From NCBI RefSeq assembly GCF_036311985.1, contig NZ_JAZDCJ010000001.1: a stretch of DNA of 64,000 bases. The stretch is one strand, 5' to 3'. Below, in pieces: positions 49,580 to 57,678 of this stretch. The translations under genes were made by a program, and so were the position numbers. The DNA comes from JAZDCJ01 sp036311985. Lineage in GTDB: Bacteria > Actinomycetota > Actinomycetes > Actinomycetales > Micrococcaceae. The notes under the pieces were generated by a model that had not been told where the DNA came from, did no database searches, and saw nothing but the letters and a program-made list of their open reading frames with translations. How positions within the stretch are numbered: the stretch's first letter is position 1; every line of letters begins with the position of its first letter.

Positions 49580-50116
49580 ATGGAAACAGGCAGCGACACG
49601 TCCGGCGGGCGGCCGGGCCGGGGGCGGGACGAGACCCCGCAGGAACGCTCGGACCGGAACTGGAACGACCTCCTCCAGGAACTGCGTGTCATGCAGACGG
49701 GCGCGCAGATCATCACGGCGTTCCTCATGATGCTGCCGTTCCAATCGCGCTTCGAGGACCTCGGCGCGTTCCAGCAGGGCTTCTACATCGGTCTCCTGGC
49801 GTTCTCCGCCCTGCTGACGGGGCTCATCATGACTCCCGTGGCGATCCACCGCCGCTTCTTCGGCAAGCAGGTCAAGGAGGCGACGGTGCGGCACGGGCAC
49901 CGGATCGTGAAGATCTCCGTGGTCAGCATCGGCGTGATGGTCAGCGCGTGCGTGTTCTTCATCGTGGACGTCATGCTCGGGATCGGACCGTCGCTCGCCA
50001 TCGGCCTCGGCGTGCTGGCCGCCGTCCTGTTCCTGCTCGTCGCGCTGCCGCGGATGCTCAAGCCGCGGCCCGAGGACGGGGCCGGGCGACGGGAGGACGC
50101 GCATGGGCGCCATTGA
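49580..50116 (+). CDS. DUF6328-family membrane protein
   Basis: 178 residues. After a polar head, LQELRVMQTGAQIITAFLMM and FQQGFYIGLLAFSALLTGLI mark DUF6328, with four membrane segments, two after a cytoplasmic loop (RRFFGKQVKEATVRHGHRIV). TACCTT lies six bases before the ATG without a ribosome-binding site, indicating a leaderless message. It overlaps the AlkC-like gene by 14 bases. Confidence 0.8.
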   Translation: METGSDTSGGRPGRGRDETPQERSDRNWNDLLQELRVMQTGAQIITAFLMMLPFQSRFEDLGAFQQGFYIGLLAFSALLTGLIMTPVAIHRRFFGKQVKEATVRHGHRIVKISVVSIGVMVSACVFFIVDVMLGIGPSLAIGLGVLAAVLFLLVALPRMLKPRPEDGAGRREDAHGRH

Positions 50117-51230
50117 CGAGCTGCTCTCCCCGGAGGTCGTGGAGCGGTTGCGCTCCGTGTTGGAGGCGGCGGCGCCGGAGATCCGCTGGGACGGCCTGGC
50201 GGAGCTGCCGGCGGGGTACGGCGGGATGTCGATCCGTGCCCGGGCGGACGCCGTGTCGGGGTTGATGCTCGCCTCGCTGGGGCGCTCCGGGGCCGGGTAC
50301 GACGCCGGGGCCTCCGCCGTGCGCCAGGCGCTCGCCGGGGAGGGGCTGACGGGCTGGATGGTGTGGCCGGTGGGGGAGACGGTGGTGACGCTCGCGCTGG
50401 ACGACGGGGCCACGGCGTCGTTCGACGACGCACTGGTGCTGCTGGCGGAGCTGACACCGCGGCTGACGAGCGAGTTCCCGATCCGCCGGATGCTGCGGCA
50501 CGATCTTCAGCGTTCGCTGCTCGTGGCGCGGGGATGGGCGTCGCATCCGGATGAACACGTGCGCCGTCTGTCCAGCGAGGGGACGCGGAGCTACCTGCCG
50601 TGGGCGGTGCGGGTGCCGGGGCTGATCGCCGATCCCGGCGCGACCGTGCCCATCCTCGACGCGCTGTATGCCGATCCGAGCGAGTACGTGCGGCGCTCGG
50701 TGGCAAACCACTTGAACGACCTGGCGCGGCATGCCCCGGACCTCGTCGTGGCGGTGGCCGGGCGCTGGATGCGCGACGGCGGCGAGGACGCGCGCTGGGT
50801 CGTGCGCCACGGGCTGCGCACGCTCGTGAAGAAGGCGCATCCGGGCGCGATGGCGCTCCTGGGCTTCGTCCCCGCGCAGGTCGAGGTGCCGCGACTGACG
50901 CTGGACCGTGAGGCCGTCGAGTTGCCGACGAGCCTGGAGTTCACGGCGGACCTCGTGAATCGGGGGAGCGAGGACGCGCGGGTGGCCGTGGACTACGTGG
51001 TGCACTACGTGAAGGCCAACGGTGGCCTGTCTGAGAAGGTCTTCAAGCTGGCCGTCCTGGATCTGGGTCCCGGCGAGGAGGCCACGGTGCGCAAGCGCCA
51101 CGCGTTCCGGCAGATGACCACGCGCGTCCACTACCCCGGGACGCACGCGCTCGAGCTGCAGGTCAACGGGGAGCGCCACGCGCGCACGGAGTTCGACGTC
51201 CTGGTCCCCGAGGCCCTCGACGCGGATTAG
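50103..51230 (+). CDS. AlkC-like DNA alkylation-repair protein (HEAT repeat)
   Basis: 375 residues. HEAT-like helices include MLRHDLQRSLLVARGWASHP, VRRLSSEGTRSYLPWAVRVP and VRRSVANHLNDLARHAPDLV, as in the ALK/AlkC/AlkD superfamily of alkylpurine DNA glycosylases. A C-terminal Ig-like domain follows (LEFTADLVNRGSEDARVAVD), as in one AlkC subgroup. The N-terminal part holds a dispersed repeat (GAGYDAGASA) in a loop. Its stop overlaps that of the convergent lipoprotein gene. Confidence 0.82.
   Translation: MGAIDELLSPEVVERLRSVLEAAAPEIRWDGLAELPAGYGGMSIRARADAVSGLMLASLGRSGAGYDAGASAVRQALAGEGLTGWMVWPVGETVVTLALDDGATASFDDALVLLAELTPRLTSEFPIRRMLRHDLQRSLLVARGWASHPDEHVRRLSSEGTRSYLPWAVRVPGLIADPGATVPILDALYADPSEYVRRSVANHLNDLARHAPDLVVAVAGRWMRDGGEDARWVVRHGLRTLVKKAHPGAMALLGFVPAQVEVPRLTLDREAVELPTSLEFTADLVNRGSEDARVAVDYVVHYVKANGGLSEKVFKLAVLDLGPGEEATVRKRHAFRQMTTRVHYPGTHALELQVNGERHARTEFDVLVPEALDAD
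50291..50312. repeat. Best copy of a dispersed short repeat (GGGTACGACGCCGGGGCC)
   Basis: The consensus GGGTACGACGCCGGGGCC recurs across the window. Copies in this orientation: 8241-8257, 8288-8305, 22293-22311, 28311-28328, 37694-37712, 48149-48170, 50291-50312, 54654-54671 and 56299-56319. Copies in reverse: 9542-9559, 11939-11953, 13562-13583, 17021-17040, 19757-19774, 29725-29745 and 38419-38438. Most lie inside coding regions, in tails, linkers or surface loops; 17021 and 22293 are intergenic. Copies differ by a few bases but keep ACGACGCCGG or its complement. The frame in which they are read differs: DAGA in some genes, GVVPG or PASS in others. Confidence 0.75.
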
Positions 51231-52207
51231 CGCTCGGCGTCGTCCTCGAACGGGGAGGCGCAGCCGGGGCCGTCGGGGTTCTCGATGCAGTCGGAGTCGA
51301 CGAGGAGTTTCTTGGTCCGCCAGACGCTGACCTCGGCCGGGGTGCTGGGGACGGTGGCCATGCCGGCGACGGGAAGCCAGGGTCCGCCGTCGACCGAGTA
51401 CTGGCCGGTGTAGACGGTGGTCAGTCCGACGGGGTAGTCGCCGGTCTCGGTGTAGACGTGGCTCGTGGTGGTCTCGGTGTCGAAGGATCCGTCGTTGAGC
51501 GGGGCTCCTGGTTCATAGGTGGTGCGTGCTTGTCCGTCGCCGTAGGACCAGCGGTATTCGTAGGGTGTCGCGCGGACCCGGACCTCGGATCCCAGGATCG
51601 TGGTGGTCAGTTCGCGGACGTCCGACTCGGCGTAGATGTTCGTGTGGGCGTTGCGGAGCGTGAAGCCGTTCAGCTCCATTTCGATCGTCGAGCCCGGGAT
51701 CGGAAGCCTCTGGAATTCGGCAGCGGTCAGAATCACCAGTTCTTCCGGGACGTCCGCTGCCGGCGCTTCGGCATCGCCGATGCAGCCGGAACGACCTGTT
51801 GAGCGAGGTGTTGGATCGCGAAGGGTGTACGTGTAGTAGGTCACTAATCGCTCCCCGTCAGAACAGCGGCTCTGGGTGAGGACCAAGCAATCGATGTTGC
51901 CAGTCCCGAGATTGGGGTCCATGCAGTATGGAACCCAAGTGGTGATGACACGGTCGAGATCTGGTTTGGCGTCCTCGCCCCCTGTGCTCTCTGTTAGACC
52001 GGGTGGCGGCCCGCCCCGGCCCGGCACGATGAATTCGTCGGGCGATGTCGATCCGAGGTTGGCGTCACCGCCGCTCATGTCTACATCAACCGTCTCTTCC
52101 AAATTTTTGGACGGTGGAGATGACTGTGTGAAAGGCAGCCAGATCTGGGCTGCGAGCACCGAGGAAGCGACGATGCGCGACGCGGCGGGTGCGAGTGAGC
52201 TACCCAT
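51227..52207 (-). CDS. Secreted protein with PKD-like segment
   Basis: 326 residues. A weak signal peptide (SRIVASSVLAAQIWLPF) leads the sequence. The latter half has YEYRWSYGDGQARTTYEPGA and SHVYTETGDYPVGLTTVYTG, the pattern of PKD or related beta-sandwich repeats (WSYGDG, then H-Y-T-G-Y). Cys pairs occur in the front part (YCMDPNLG, DCLVLTQSRC). It starts eight bases inside the end of the DUF6318 lipoprotein gene and converges on alkC-like with a four-base overlap. Function unknown, probably cell-surface. The codons around 52080-52140 are less GC-rich than average. Confidence 0.72.
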   Translation of the reverse strand: MGSSLAPAASRIVASSVLAAQIWLPFTQSSPPSKNLEETVDVDMSGGDANLGSTSPDEFIVPGRGGPPPGLTESTGGEDAKPDLDRVITTWVPYCMDPNLGTGNIDCLVLTQSRCSDGERLVTYYTYTLRDPTPRSTGRSGCIGDAEAPAADVPEELVILTAAEFQRLPIPGSTIEMELNGFTLRNAHTNIYAESDVRELTTTILGSEVRVRATPYEYRWSYGDGQARTTYEPGAPLNDGSFDTETTTSHVYTETGDYPVGLTTVYTGQYSVDGGPWLPVAGMATVPSTPAEVSVWRTKKLLVDSDCIENPDGPGCASPFEDDAER

Positions 52208-52874
52208 CGTTCGTCGTCATCTTCTCAAGCGTCTCGTCCGAGGCGACGACAGCCATCTTCCAGCCGCTTGCTTCGTCGAAGAATGCAAAGCTGTTGAACG
52301 GCGTCTTGACCGCGTCCTTCTTCGTTCCATCCTTGAGGTTGCCCTCTTCATCGAAGGCTGCAATGGCTTCTTGACGGAGAATGAAGAGCCCTTGATACAT
52401 TTCCTGATCGTCGGGGACTAGCTGCGTCACGAAGTTTTCGGCGTATACCTCGCCGCCAACAACCCAACCGCCATCGGCGTTGTACGTCTCGATCGCCTGC
52501 AACCTCTGGGCGCAAAGCCCGCATCGCTCGTCGGATACCGCCGAGAACGGTTCAGGGTCGCCTGTTGCCAATCCGTAGTTCTGCGCCTCGAACCAATACT
52601 CCACGAACGCCTCGTAGCCTTCCTTCGAGAATTCCTTCGCCTCCGGGGGCATGACGGGCTTCGGGAGGTTCTTGGCGGGGGAGGTCGAGGTCGCTGGAAC
52701 CGGCTCGGTGGGGCTCGCGCTCGTTGGGGGAGCCGAGGTGGTGGAGGCCGTCGTGTCCTCGGCTCCGCTCGTCGGCGATTCGCCGGTCGAAGGGCTGCAC
52801 GCGGTCAGGGCCAGGGCCAGCAAGGCGGCCGTGGCCAGGGCCGGGCGCAGCGTGGTCGAGAAGGGCGGTTCCAT
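52200..52874 (-). CDS. DUF6318-family lipoprotein
   Basis: 224 residues. The signal peptide has the lipobox LALTAC, followed by a Ser/Thr/Pro linker of about 45 residues. The domain has AKEFSKEGYEAFVEYWFEAQ, SDERCGLCAQRLQAIETYNA and YQGLFILRQEAIAAFDEEGN, matching DUF6318, with its two conserved cysteines. It precedes and overlaps the PKD-type gene; such pairs recur in Micrococcales. Attached to the outside of the membrane. Confidence 0.82.
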   Translation of the reverse strand: MEPPFSTTLRPALATAALLALALTACSPSTGESPTSGAEDTTASTTSAPPTSASPTEPVPATSTSPAKNLPKPVMPPEAKEFSKEGYEAFVEYWFEAQNYGLATGDPEPFSAVSDERCGLCAQRLQAIETYNADGGWVVGGEVYAENFVTQLVPDDQEMYQGLFILRQEAIAAFDEEGNLKDGTKKDAVKTPFNSFAFFDEASGWKMAVVASDETLEKMTTNDG

Positions 52875-52892
52875 GCGGTCCTCATCTTCGTG

Positions 52893-52909
52893 TTGACAAG
52901 TTGTGTCAA
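52893..52909. promoter_or_regulatory. Palindromic -35 region or operator before the DUF6318 gene
   Basis: TTGACAAGTTGTGTCAA is a perfect inverted repeat with 6-base arms and a 5-base centre. Both strands read TTGACA, so it can serve divergent promoters for the DUF6318 gene (minus) and hpaH (plus) or be an operator. Confidence 0.45.
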
Positions 52910-53094
52910 TCCATCATATCGCGAAATTCCGCGGCATATGAAGTTGTCCACAGGCCGCTACTTCGCGGCTCGGGCTAGCATGATCTGGGTGGACGGCACG
53001 CCCGCCGCACGGGACCGGCCCACGGAGGCCGGGCCCGCTCGGACCGGCCGCGCGCCTCCCACCGCACCGCCCAGACCCGTAAGGATCCCCACGC

Positions 53095-53880
53095 ATGCTC
53101 AACGATGAGACGATCACCGCCATCGCCGACGAACTCGTCGAGGCCGGCCGCACCCGCTCGCCCGTTCCGCGGCTGACCGCCCGGTACCCCGACATGACGG
53201 TCGAGGACTCCTACAAGGTCCAGAACCTCTGGCGCCAGCGCAGCGAGGAGAACGGCCGCCGCCTGGCCGGCCGCAAGATCGGCCTCACGTCCAAGGCCAT
53301 GCAGGCCGCCACGGGCATCACCGAGCCGGACTACGGCATTATCTTCGACGACATGGTCCTCGAGAACGGCTGCACGGTGAAGTGGGACCAGTACACCCAC
53401 CCGCGCATCGAGGTCGAGCTCGCGTTCGTCCTGAACAAGGACATCGACGGCCCCAACGCCAACCTCTTCGACGTCCTCAACGCCACGGAATACGTCGTCC
53501 CCGCCCTCGAGATCCTGGACTCCCGGATCGAGATGGAGGGCCGCACCATCGTCGACACCATCTCGGACAACGCCGCGATGGGCGCCATGGTCGTCGGCGG
53601 CAACCCCGTCCGCCCCCACGACGTCGACCTGCGCTGGGTCTCCGCGATCCTCTACAAGAACCAGACCGTCGAGGAGACCGGGGTCGCCGCCGGCGTCCTC
53701 AACCACCCCGGCGCGGGCGTCTACTGGCTCGCGAACAAGATCGCCGCCCACGGCGACGGCCTCAAGGCCGGGGAGATCATCCTCGCCGGCTCCTTCACCC
53801 GCCCGATGTGGGTCTTCGAGGGCGACACCGTCTTCGCCGACTACGGACCGCTGGGAACCGTGACATGCCGTTTCAAGTAG
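53095..53880 (+). CDS. hpaH: 2-oxo-hepta-3-ene-1,7-dioate hydratase (HpaH type)
   Basis: 261 residues. It contains VEDSYKVQNLWRQRSEENGR, RKIGLTSKAMQAATGITEPD, HPRIEVELAFVLNKDIDGPN and TEYVVPALEILDSRIE, typical of the hydratase of the 4-hydroxyphenylacetate meta-cleavage pathway. The GEIILAGSFTRPM motif near the C-terminus is also conserved. It adds water to the dienoate that the next enzyme splits. TAGCAT at 52976 may be the promoter. Overlaps hpaI by 16 bases. Confidence 0.86.
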   Translation: MLNDETITAIADELVEAGRTRSPVPRLTARYPDMTVEDSYKVQNLWRQRSEENGRRLAGRKIGLTSKAMQAATGITEPDYGIIFDDMVLENGCTVKWDQYTHPRIEVELAFVLNKDIDGPNANLFDVLNATEYVVPALEILDSRIEMEGRTIVDTISDNAAMGAMVVGGNPVRPHDVDLRWVSAILYKNQTVEETGVAAGVLNHPGAGVYWLANKIAAHGDGLKAGEIILAGSFTRPMWVFEGDTVFADYGPLGTVTCRFK

Positions 53881-54689
53881 ACACTCCGGCGTCCTTCAAG
53901 GACCTCTTTCCCGGCCGCACGCGCCCCGTGGCCGGCATGTTCGTCTGCTCGGGCGACGCCGGCATCGCCGAGATCTGCGCCGGCTCCGGCCTCGACTACC
54001 TCCTCATCGACGCCGAGCACGGCGCCATGAACCTCGAGTCCGTCCTCGCCCAGCTGCGCGCCGTCGCCGCCTACCCGTGCGCCGCCGTCGTCCGGGTCCC
54101 CGACAACGACGCCGTCCTGATCAAGCAGTTCCTGGACCTCGGCGCCCAGTCCATCCTGGTGCCCATGGTGCACACCGCCGATCAGGCCCGCGCCGCCGTC
54201 GCCGCGGTCCGCTACCCGCCCGCCGGGATCCGCGGGGTCGGCTCCGCGCTGGCCCGCTCCGCCCGCTGGAACCGCGTGCCCGGCTACCTGGACCGGGCCG
54301 GGGAGTTCATCAGCCTGATCGTGCAGATCGAGTCCGCCGAGGCCGTCGCCAACGCCTCCGGGATCGCCGCGGTCGACGGGGTCGACGCCGTCTTCATCGG
54401 CCCCTCCGACCTCGCCGCGAGCATGGGCGTGCTCGGCCAGCAGGACCACCCCGACGTCGTCGACGCCGTCCTGCGCACCATCGAGGCAGTCAAGGCGGCC
54501 GGCAAGATCGTCGGCGTCAACGCGTTCGTCGAGGCGCACGCGCGCCGCTACCTCGACGTCGGGGCGGACTTCGTCAACGTCGGGGCCGACGTCGCGCTCC
54601 TCGCGCGGGGCACCGAGGCCCTCGCGGCCCGCTACATCGGGGCGGACGGGACCGGGAGCGACGCCGGGGCCGCACCGGCGAGCTACTAG
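53865..54689 (+). CDS. hpaI: 4-hydroxy-2-oxoheptanedioate aldolase (HpaI type)
   Basis: 274 residues from ATG 53865. LIDAEHGAMNLESVLAQLRA, GAQSILVPMVHTADQARAAV, RGVGSALARSARWNRVPGYL and VFIGPSDLAASMGV mark the metal-dependent class II aldolases of the HpaI/HpcH family. It splits the hydratase product into pyruvate and succinate semialdehyde. The C-terminus carries the dispersed repeat (SDAGAAPASY) just before the stop. The upstream ring-cleavage steps are not in the window. Confidence 0.88.
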   Translation: MPFQVDTPASFKDLFPGRTRPVAGMFVCSGDAGIAEICAGSGLDYLLIDAEHGAMNLESVLAQLRAVAAYPCAAVVRVPDNDAVLIKQFLDLGAQSILVPMVHTADQARAAVAAVRYPPAGIRGVGSALARSARWNRVPGYLDRAGEFISLIVQIESAEAVANASGIAAVDGVDAVFIGPSDLAASMGVLGQQDHPDVVDAVLRTIEAVKAAGKIVGVNAFVEAHARRYLDVGADFVNVGADVALLARGTEALAARYIGADGTGSDAGAAPASY

Positions 54690-54832
54690 CCCGCGGTTCC
54701 TCCCGCCTCGCCTCCGGACGCCAACTCGTGGGCGGACGACGCGCTCGCCCGCACCCATGTGGAGGCGTTCAACGGTGTCATCCCAACGCGTGTGCGGATC
54801 ACGCGGACCCCGGCCGGGTCTTGCAGCACTAG

Positions 54833-54903
54833 CCGCCCACGCGTCGCGGGGGAGCGGGTAGGGCGGCTGAGGTGAGGCCTGATCCGCCCACGCGTTGCGG
54901 GGG
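54833..54903. repeat. Direct repeat, 20 bases x 2
   Basis: CCGCCCACGCGTCGCGGGGG at 54833 and CCGCCCACGCGTTGCGGGGG at 54884, 51 bases apart, in the gap between hpaI and the IclR gene. Otherwise I see nothing in this 220-base gap. Confidence 0.8.
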
Positions 54904-54910
54904 TAGCGCG

Positions 54911-55708
54911 CTAGTTGGCGACGGCCCGGCTGCGCCCGCCGAAGTCGTCGGCGATCGCGACGGCAGCGGCCTGCAGCGCCGGAACGAGCTCCTCGGCCAC
55001 CGCGGCCTTCGCCGAACGCCCGGCCCGGATGGAGATGTTCAGCGCAGCCAGCACGTCGCCTCCGCGCATCACGGGAACGGCGATGCCGCGCAGCCCCTCG
55101 TCGAGCTCCTGGTCGACGAGGCTCCAGCCGCGCCGGCGCACCACGTCGAGCTCGGCCCGGAGCTCGTCGACGCCGCGGATCGTGTGGGACGTGTACTCCT
55201 GCGGGACGATCCCCGCGAGGAACTCCTCCCGCGCCGGCTCGGGCAGCGACGCGATCAGCACGCGGCCCATCGACGTCACCCAGGCGGGCAGGCGGTTGCC
55301 GATGTTGAGCGTGACGGTATGCAGCCGGGGCGCGGCGACGCGCGCGATGTACAGCACGTCCTGGCCGTCGAGCACGCTCAGCGTCGCCGTCTCGTCCAGC
55401 CGGTGCGCGAGCTCGGCCAGGTGACGCTCGGCGACGCGCGGCAGGCTCAGCCCGGCCAGGTAGCCCGCCCCGATGTCCAGGACGCGCGGGGTCTGCCGGA
55501 ACAGCGTCCCGTCGGTGCTCAGGTACCCGAGGTCGGTCAGCGTCAGCAGGAAGCGGCGGGCGGCCGCCCGGCTCAGGTCCGTCGCCTCGGCCACCTGCGT
55601 CACCGACAGCGCCGAGCCCGCGGCCGTGAACGCGAGCAGCACGCTCAGCGTCTTCTCGGCGGACTTGACGTAGTAGTGGCCGTTGCCCGGCTCGATGCCC
55701 TCGCTCAC
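54911..55708 (-). CDS. IclR-family regulator (PcaR/PcaU-like)
   Basis: 265 residues from a GTG with CAAGGAG upstream. The HTH is ALSVTQVAEATDLSRAAARR (winged helix) with FLLTLTDLGYLS. The ligand domain follows with LPAWVTSMGRVLIASLPEPA and GIAVPVMRGGDVLAALNISI. Members of this subgroup respond to aromatic or hydroaromatic acids such as protocatechuate, quinate or shikimate. Position at the end of the dehydroshikimate operon fits that role. It likely binds the palindrome at 58649. Confidence 0.87.
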   Translation of the reverse strand: MSEGIEPGNGHYYVKSAEKTLSVLLAFTAAGSALSVTQVAEATDLSRAAARRFLLTLTDLGYLSTDGTLFRQTPRVLDIGAGYLAGLSLPRVAERHLAELAHRLDETATLSVLDGQDVLYIARVAAPRLHTVTLNIGNRLPAWVTSMGRVLIASLPEPAREEFLAGIVPQEYTSHTIRGVDELRAELDVVRRRGWSLVDQELDEGLRGIAVPVMRGGDVLAALNISIRAGRSAKAAVAEELVPALQAAAVAIADDFGGRSRAVAN

Positions 55709-55722
55709 GCGGCTCCTTGGAT

Positions 55723-57675
55723 CTAGGTCCTCTCGCCGCCACGGCGCGAGCGCTCGAACTGGGCGGCGAGGCGGACGGGCGCGTTGGGCGCGCCGTAGCC
55801 ATCGTAGCCGCCGCGCCGCTCGACGACCTCGAAGAAGACCTGCCCGATCGTCTCCGTATAGAAGTGGAGGAAGGCCCCGTCGTCGTCCTCGTCGTAGAGC
55901 AGCCCGAGCCGGCGCAGCAGCCCGAGCTCCTCCTCGGGGATCCGGAAGCGGGCCGCGAGGTCCTCGTAGTAGTTCGCCGGAACCGGGAGGAAGTCCATCC
56001 CCGCCGCCTTGGCGCGCCCGGCGACCGCGACGATGTCCCGCGTCGCGAAGCCCACGTGCTCGGGATAGGAGCGCGCCGTGCCGTCGGCGTCGAGCGCGTG
56101 GGGGACCAGGTTCAGGGCCAGCCGGACCGCGCCGTCGCCGGTGCGCACCACCTGGCTGCGGATCAGCCCCGCGGGGCTCGGCACCTCCGTCCCGGGCCGC
56201 GTGGTGAGCCGCAGGACGCTCTCGTAGAACAGCACGGCCTCGTCGAAGGCCTGCCACGGCTGGGCCAGGTTGACGTGGTCGACCGACTCGATGAGCTCGC
56301 CGGGTACGACGCCGGACGCAGTGCCTTCCGTGCCCGGCGCCGCCTGTGCGGCGGTGCCGGTCGGGGACGGGCCGGTGCTCGACGCGCCGGACGGCGGAAT
56401 GGCGCCCGGGCCGAACTCCCGGGTCCAGGCCGGTTCGGTGCCGGCCGCGGCGAAGAAGACCTCGGTGCCGTCCGGCGCCCGGACGGCGTGCAGTTCCTCT
56501 TCGTCGGCCGTGTTGTGCCGGGCGACGGGCCGCGCCTTGAGCTCGAGCGCACGCTCGTATCCGGTGCGCGCGTCGGCGACCTGGAACGCGAGGGCCGAGA
56601 TGCTGGGCTCGGTCGCACGCGCCCGCTGCCCGTTGATCACGACGCGCGCCGCGCCCTGCGTCCACAACTGGACGGCCTTGCGCCGGTGCTGGCCGCGGAA
56701 GGCGAATCCCAGCTGGGAGAGGACCTCGGCGACGGCATCCGGCTCGTCGGTGCGCAGCTCCACGAAGTCGATCCCGCTCGGAGGTTCCACGACGGGCAGC
56801 TGCGTGAGCTCCATGTGCGGCTCGGGCAGGGGGGCGGCGCCGGCGGCCAGCGCGTTCGCGATCCGGTGGCCCGAGCGGTTCTGCAGCCACTGCAGCGAGC
56901 GCAGGGCGTCGACGGCGGTGCGCTGCACGTTGGACTGGCGGAAGACGTCGTTGAAGATCTCCAGCGACACGGGCCCCGTGTAGCCGGAGCGGACCAGGTG
57001 CACGAGGAACGCGGCGAGGTCGAAGCCGCCCTGGCCCGGGAACACGCGGTAGTGGCGGCTCCAGGACAGGATGTCCATCGACAGGACGGGAGCGTCGGCG
57101 AGCTGGACGAAGAAGATCTTCTCCGGGTCGATGTCCTCGATCCCGGAGGGGTCGTCGCCGCGGGAGAGGATGTGGAAGCTGTCCAGGCACGTCCCGACGT
57201 GGGGGTGGTCGGCGAGCTGGACGATCCGCCACGCGCGGCCGTAGGTGTTCACGAAGCGGCCCCAGGCGAGCGCCTCGTAGGCGATCCGCACGCCGTAGCG
57301 GGCCGCGAGGTCTCCGAGGCGGCGCAGCTGGGACGCCATGACCTCGTCGTCGTCGATCGTGGCCGTGGCGACGTTGCTGCAGACCAGGATGGTGTCGATC
57401 CCGAGCCGGTTCATGACCTGGAACTTGGCCTCGGCGCGGCGCAGGTTCTCGACGAGCACGTCCTCGGCGACGCCGTCGAAGTCGCGGAACGGCTGGTAAA
57501 GGTCCAGCGTCAGGCCGAGCCGGTCGGCGAGGGCGCGCACCTCTTCCGGGGAGAGCGGGCTGACCAGCAGGTCCTGCTCGAAGATCTCGACGCCGTCGAA
57601 GCCGGCCTCGGCGCAGGCATGCAGCTTCTCCTCGAGCGTCCCGGAGAGGCAGACCGTGGCGATGGAGGTGCGCAT
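55723..57675 (-). CDS. quiC: 3-dehydroshikimate dehydratase, TIM-barrel plus HPPD-like fusion
   Basis: 650 residues. The N-terminal sugar-phosphate isomerase-like barrel (1 to about 275) begins MRTSIATVCLSGTLEEKLHA and has CAEAGFDGVEIFEQDLLV, LDSFHILSRGDDPSGI and LEIFNDVFRQS. The C-terminal half (about 300-650) is a glyoxalase/HPPD-like domain with ESVDHVNLAQPWQAFDEAVL, VGFATRDIVAVAGRAKAAGM and GQVFFEVVERRGGYDGYGAP. This fusion makes protocatechuate from 3-dehydroshikimate. The linker before the second domain, rich in Gly/Ala/Thr/Ser, contains a dispersed repeat (ASGVVPGELI). Gap to the shikimate dehydrogenase is three bases, so it is one operon. Confidence 0.87.
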   Translation of the reverse strand: MRTSIATVCLSGTLEEKLHACAEAGFDGVEIFEQDLLVSPLSPEEVRALADRLGLTLDLYQPFRDFDGVAEDVLVENLRRAEAKFQVMNRLGIDTILVCSNVATATIDDDEVMASQLRRLGDLAARYGVRIAYEALAWGRFVNTYGRAWRIVQLADHPHVGTCLDSFHILSRGDDPSGIEDIDPEKIFFVQLADAPVLSMDILSWSRHYRVFPGQGGFDLAAFLVHLVRSGYTGPVSLEIFNDVFRQSNVQRTAVDALRSLQWLQNRSGHRIANALAAGAAPLPEPHMELTQLPVVEPPSGIDFVELRTDEPDAVAEVLSQLGFAFRGQHRRKAVQLWTQGAARVVINGQRARATEPSISALAFQVADARTGYERALELKARPVARHNTADEEELHAVRAPDGTEVFFAAAGTEPAWTREFGPGAIPPSGASSTGPSPTGTAAQAAPGTEGTASGVVPGELIESVDHVNLAQPWQAFDEAVLFYESVLRLTTRPGTEVPSPAGLIRSQVVRTGDGAVRLALNLVPHALDADGTARSYPEHVGFATRDIVAVAGRAKAAGMDFLPVPANYYEDLAARFRIPEEELGLLRRLGLLYDEDDDGAFLHFYTETIGQVFFEVVERRGGYDGYGAPNAPVRLAAQFERSRRGGERT

Positions 57676-57678
57676 GGC

